A stretch of 64,000 nucleotides of DNA from Drosophila persimilis (taxonomy: Eukaryota; Arthropoda; Insecta; Diptera; Drosophilidae), in the NCBI RefSeq assembly GCF_003286085.1, contig NW_020825324.1, positions 2,859,501 through 2,923,500 of the forward strand, in the 5' to 3' direction. The translations under genes were made by a program, and so were the position numbers. Positions 60,827 through 64,000 of this stretch are shown piece after piece (position 1 is the stretch's first letter; every line of letters begins with the position of its first letter). A model generated the notes under the pieces. It saw only the letters and a program-made list of their open reading frames with translations. It had not been told where the DNA came from and did no database searches.

Positions 60827-63800
60827 GGAAGACTCGTATTGATTCATATGCTGCGCCTCCGCTTCTCTCCACTATCAACCCTTTTTGCATACCCCCTCGC
60901 CCTGCCGCTCTCTGTGCACCCATGGGGGGGAAGAGCAATTACGTGTTGCGCTTTTATTGTGGTCAGGTCGTTTGTTCTCATTCTCCCAGTGGGGCAACCT
61001 GTTTGGTATGCATCCTGATCCCTTCGGGACCGGCCAGGACCCAGGCACAGACGGGCGGGCCCTGTGGCAGGAAGTGCGAAAAAGGGATACGAACCGAACC
61101 ACACACAGGTTGCCACAGCCACTGCCACTGCCGCTGCCACTGCCGCTGCCTCTGTTGCTGTTGTTTTCTTTGCTCTAATGTTTATTTGCCATTTGAACGG
61201 GGCGGAGGTCGTCGCAGGTCGCACTTCGACAATTGTTAACCACTCTCGTCGTGCCGTGTCCTTCCTGCCACCCCCCCTTCCCCCTTCCCCCGTCCCCCTT
61301 CCGTGTTGCCGTTTTGCTGCTTGCTGCTTGCTGTTTGCTGTTTGCATTGGCCAGGTGCGACATTTGGCATGTCCACGCAATTAGCGCCCTTGTCCAGGTG
61401 CTCATCCTCCTGCTGCTGCCGGCCTGTCGATTAACTCTCCTGTCTCCTGTCGCTGAACGCAGGACCCAGGACGGGCACAGGCGGGCCGCTAACGAGGCCA
61501 CATTTGTTCGGCCATCGAGCAGAGGGAAGCGAGAGACCCAGAGACCGCCCGCTGGCCGCGTCAAGTGCCTCGGTGCCTTGGTACCCCGTATAATTTGATG
61601 ATGGATAAGGCCACTCACACTCACACTCACACTGACACTCACGACCCAGATCCTTGGCTAATGGATGTGTGAGGCAGAGGTTTATGATGTTTCAAGGCTT
61701 CAAGGAGGTTCGGCAGAAGGGATATTGAAAATGGGAATAGAAAAAGGCATTCCATTAGCTCTTTTCCTGCACATCTCAATTATAAACAACTCGTTGGGGA
61801 ATCCTTCCTTCCGCCTTCCGCCTTCCGCCTTTTCCTTCTTCTGTTTATTTTTTCCTCTGTTTTTTGTGAATTTCAAAGATTTTTCACGGACGTCACCGCG
61901 TTGGCATTTGTTCTCCTTTGGGCTTCTCATTATTTAGCATAATTATTTATAGTTTTATTTATCACGCCTCCAGCCAGAGGGGAGGCAGTGCCGCCTCCCT
62001 CGTCCCCCTCTGCCGCTGCCACTGCCACTCTGCAACTTTCTACGGCTGCTTTCGTAACAAAGGGAAGGTCCACCCCGCCCCGCCCCGCTGGAAAAGCGGA
62101 AAACTTTGCAGAAAGAAAACCCAGAGAGAGAGAGAGAGAGAGAGGGGGAGAGAGAGAAAGCGGGGACAACAAAATATTTAATATTAAATGGGGCGCAAGA
62201 GCAAGGAGTAAAACTTTCATCCTTTTGTGTGTGTTTATGTCCCAATGGAATCAGAACGGGGCAGGGGCAGGGGCAGTGGGCAGTGGGCAGTGCCTGTGGC
62301 AGGGGCAACTTGTGCCGTCTTAAACAGTTGCACCTTTGGTCGGTCCTCAGTGCCTCTGTGCCCCACCGGAGCGGACAGAGCGGACTTTGGGCAGTGGAGA
62401 GTGGAGAGTGCAGTCGAGTGGCTGTTGTTGCCCCATGGTGCAGGATTACCGAGCACATGCTTAGTGGCTATTATTTATGAACCCGGCGAGTGCACAGAGC
62501 CCGTATATCCAGCAGCCTGTGTGTGTGCCACTACAATCTCTGTTGCAACATGGAACGGTCAATTGATTCACTCTCCTCCCAGTCGCCTCCTCCCTCGGCC
62601 CCTCGGCCCCTCGGCCCATCTGCTATTTGTGGTGCCACACTCGTCCGTCGTCCGTCGCCTGGCGAGGGAAAAGTGTTTCGGAAAAGCCCATAAATGATAT
62701 ACAATACTTGGCTGGAGGTTGGAGAGCCTGCAAAAGCAGTTCGAATTTTAAGGATAAGAATAAGGTCTGCTGTAGCTTTTGGGAGGCCTGGCTGGGGCTT
62801 CTATTTGCCGTGCCCCCTCTCCAGTGGCGTCCGTGGCGTCTCTCTTTTTGTGCATGAACTTGCAACTCGGGGGCGAACTTCTCTTTTGGCAACAAATTGC
62901 AATGGCTTTGTCTCTCGGATGCGTTTTAATCTTGCCATTGTTCCTTGTCCAGGACTCGTCTGTTGGCTCTCGTCCTGCCCCCCCTCCATTCCCCTTCTCT
63001 GCTCCTGTGAGGAGAAGCTGCCGCTTCTTCAGCTGTTTCTCCTTCGTAAATTATGTGTTTTAATATTTTACAAAGACTCAAAAACTGAGCACTTTGTTTA
63101 TATTCTTATGCCCCACTCTGTCCCGCCTTTGCCTTCCTTTTTTGGGGTGGGGGGTGGTGGAGGGGGTAAGCCTCAAGTCCTCTGAAGGATGCGAAACAGG
63201 AACAGGCCCGTAAACATAAATAACTGCAGAAAGGACAAGGCAGCAAACGAGGCTGCAAATCATAGAGAAAACTCGTGTTGCAACTTTTAATTTGAGGAAA
63301 GGACGAACAGGACGCTGCCCAGCATCCTCATCCTGTTCCCTGATTTCGGTAATTGCTCTGGAGATTCCGCATCAATTATGGGGACTCCTCTCTCTCTCTT
63401 ACTCTCTCTATCGCCCTCGTGTGGTGGCACTCCTTCTGCCTCGATTCCTAGATTCACGGTGGCTAAGCACCTGGAAATCGACAATTAAGACACCTTCTGC
63501 ACACACACACACCTGTCCCCAGGAAGCACGTAAAAATATATGCCTCTTCAAGACACACAGAGAGAGGGAGAGAGGGAGAGAGGGAGGAGAGTCCCCTTCC
63601 CCGCCTGCTAATGGCCACATCCTGAATTGACCCGAGAACTGACTTACGAGCATGGGGCAACTTAATTATCTGCGACAATTACAAGCAGGCAACAAATCTA
63701 AGCTGGAATGTCCTGCCCCCTCCCCTACCCGCTCCTGCTCCCGCTCCCATTCCTGTCTGCCCATGTGTGCCTCCTGTCAGCACATTTGTCTATGTGGCAT

Positions 63801-64000
63801 ATGAATAATTGCAAATGCCAACAATGGGGTACATTTGTCGTTGTCGTTGTCGTTGTCGTTGTCCTTGTTGCTGTTGTCCCCGTCCCCGTCCCCGTGCTCC
63901 ACCTCGCCTCCACCACCGTTTGATACCCTGTCTGCCAAATGGCATAGCCTGCTCTACCATGGATCTTATTTCCCATTCTATACAGCATATACTTTGAAAA

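Larger units (their letters stand above)
54141..64000. other. mostly non-coding right flank
   Basis: About 10 kb dominated by C-rich and purine-rich simple sequence and microsatellites such as (CCACTG)n, (CT)n, (CA)n and (GA)n. Two weak gene candidates are listed separately (55016-55354 and 60570-60826). No other coding exon, RNA gene or mobile element is evident. Confidence 0.5.

Noticed and set aside
1-64000. LTR retroelement, Polinton or other virus-like copies
   Set aside because: No terminal direct repeats with TG..CA ends, no reverse transcriptase, integrase, capsid or envelope-like translation was seen in any frame.

Overview
The window looks like insect nuclear DNA from the genus Drosophila, and the obscura group is the best guess. 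Genes are sparse and contain introns, with Drosophila-type TATA/Inr promoters and splice sites. Non-coding DNA is unusually rich in short tandem repeats: (TG)n, (CAG)n, (GA)n, (CCACTG)n and (TCAG)n. There are two copies of a DINE-1/INE-1-like element, recognised by its GTCY core, its TATACCC..GGGTATA ends and a 3' hairpin. The genus is well supported. The species group is inferred only from the repeat style.

Left part (1-4,300). A minus-strand gene enters from the right with its first two visible coding exons, at 3327-4224 and 2282-2544. They encode a signal/anchor segment, a cysteine-rich LRR N-terminal cap and the first leucine-rich repeats, and match what I remember of Drosophila artichoke (atk). 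Its later exons are not in the window, so its next intron must cross the left edge. Inside that intron, on the opposite strand, sits a complete three-exon gene (393-1179) for a 211-residue secreted protein with two Kazal-like cysteine repeats.

Middle (4,300-50,255). This is about 46 kb without a convincing coding gene. Besides tandem repeats it contains: candidate non-coding first exons for a plus-strand gene (17240-18023; 42500-42699; a TATA/Inr pair at 48702-48734); the two DINE-1-like copies in opposite orientation; an AT-rich island at 25.4-25.7 kb; a possible cassette exon at 31418-31569; and dense ATCGAT motif clusters at 41.1 and 46.4-46.9 kb. The second of these clusters is a decayed tandem array.

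Right part (50,256-64,000). A single large coding exon (50318-52738) encodes an 806-residue secreted protein. A conserved-looking Cys-containing head and a Trp-rich tail flank a mucin-like Ser/Thr/Ala/Gln-rich middle. I do not know the gene for certain; its architecture recalls Folded gastrulation. A long 3' UTR-like stretch follows. The last 10 kb is mostly non-coding, with one minus-strand open frame (55016-55354) and one TATA/Inr promoter with a short ORF (60570-60826) as weak gene candidates.

No rRNA, tRNA, CRISPR array, retrovirus-like or Polinton-like element was recognised.
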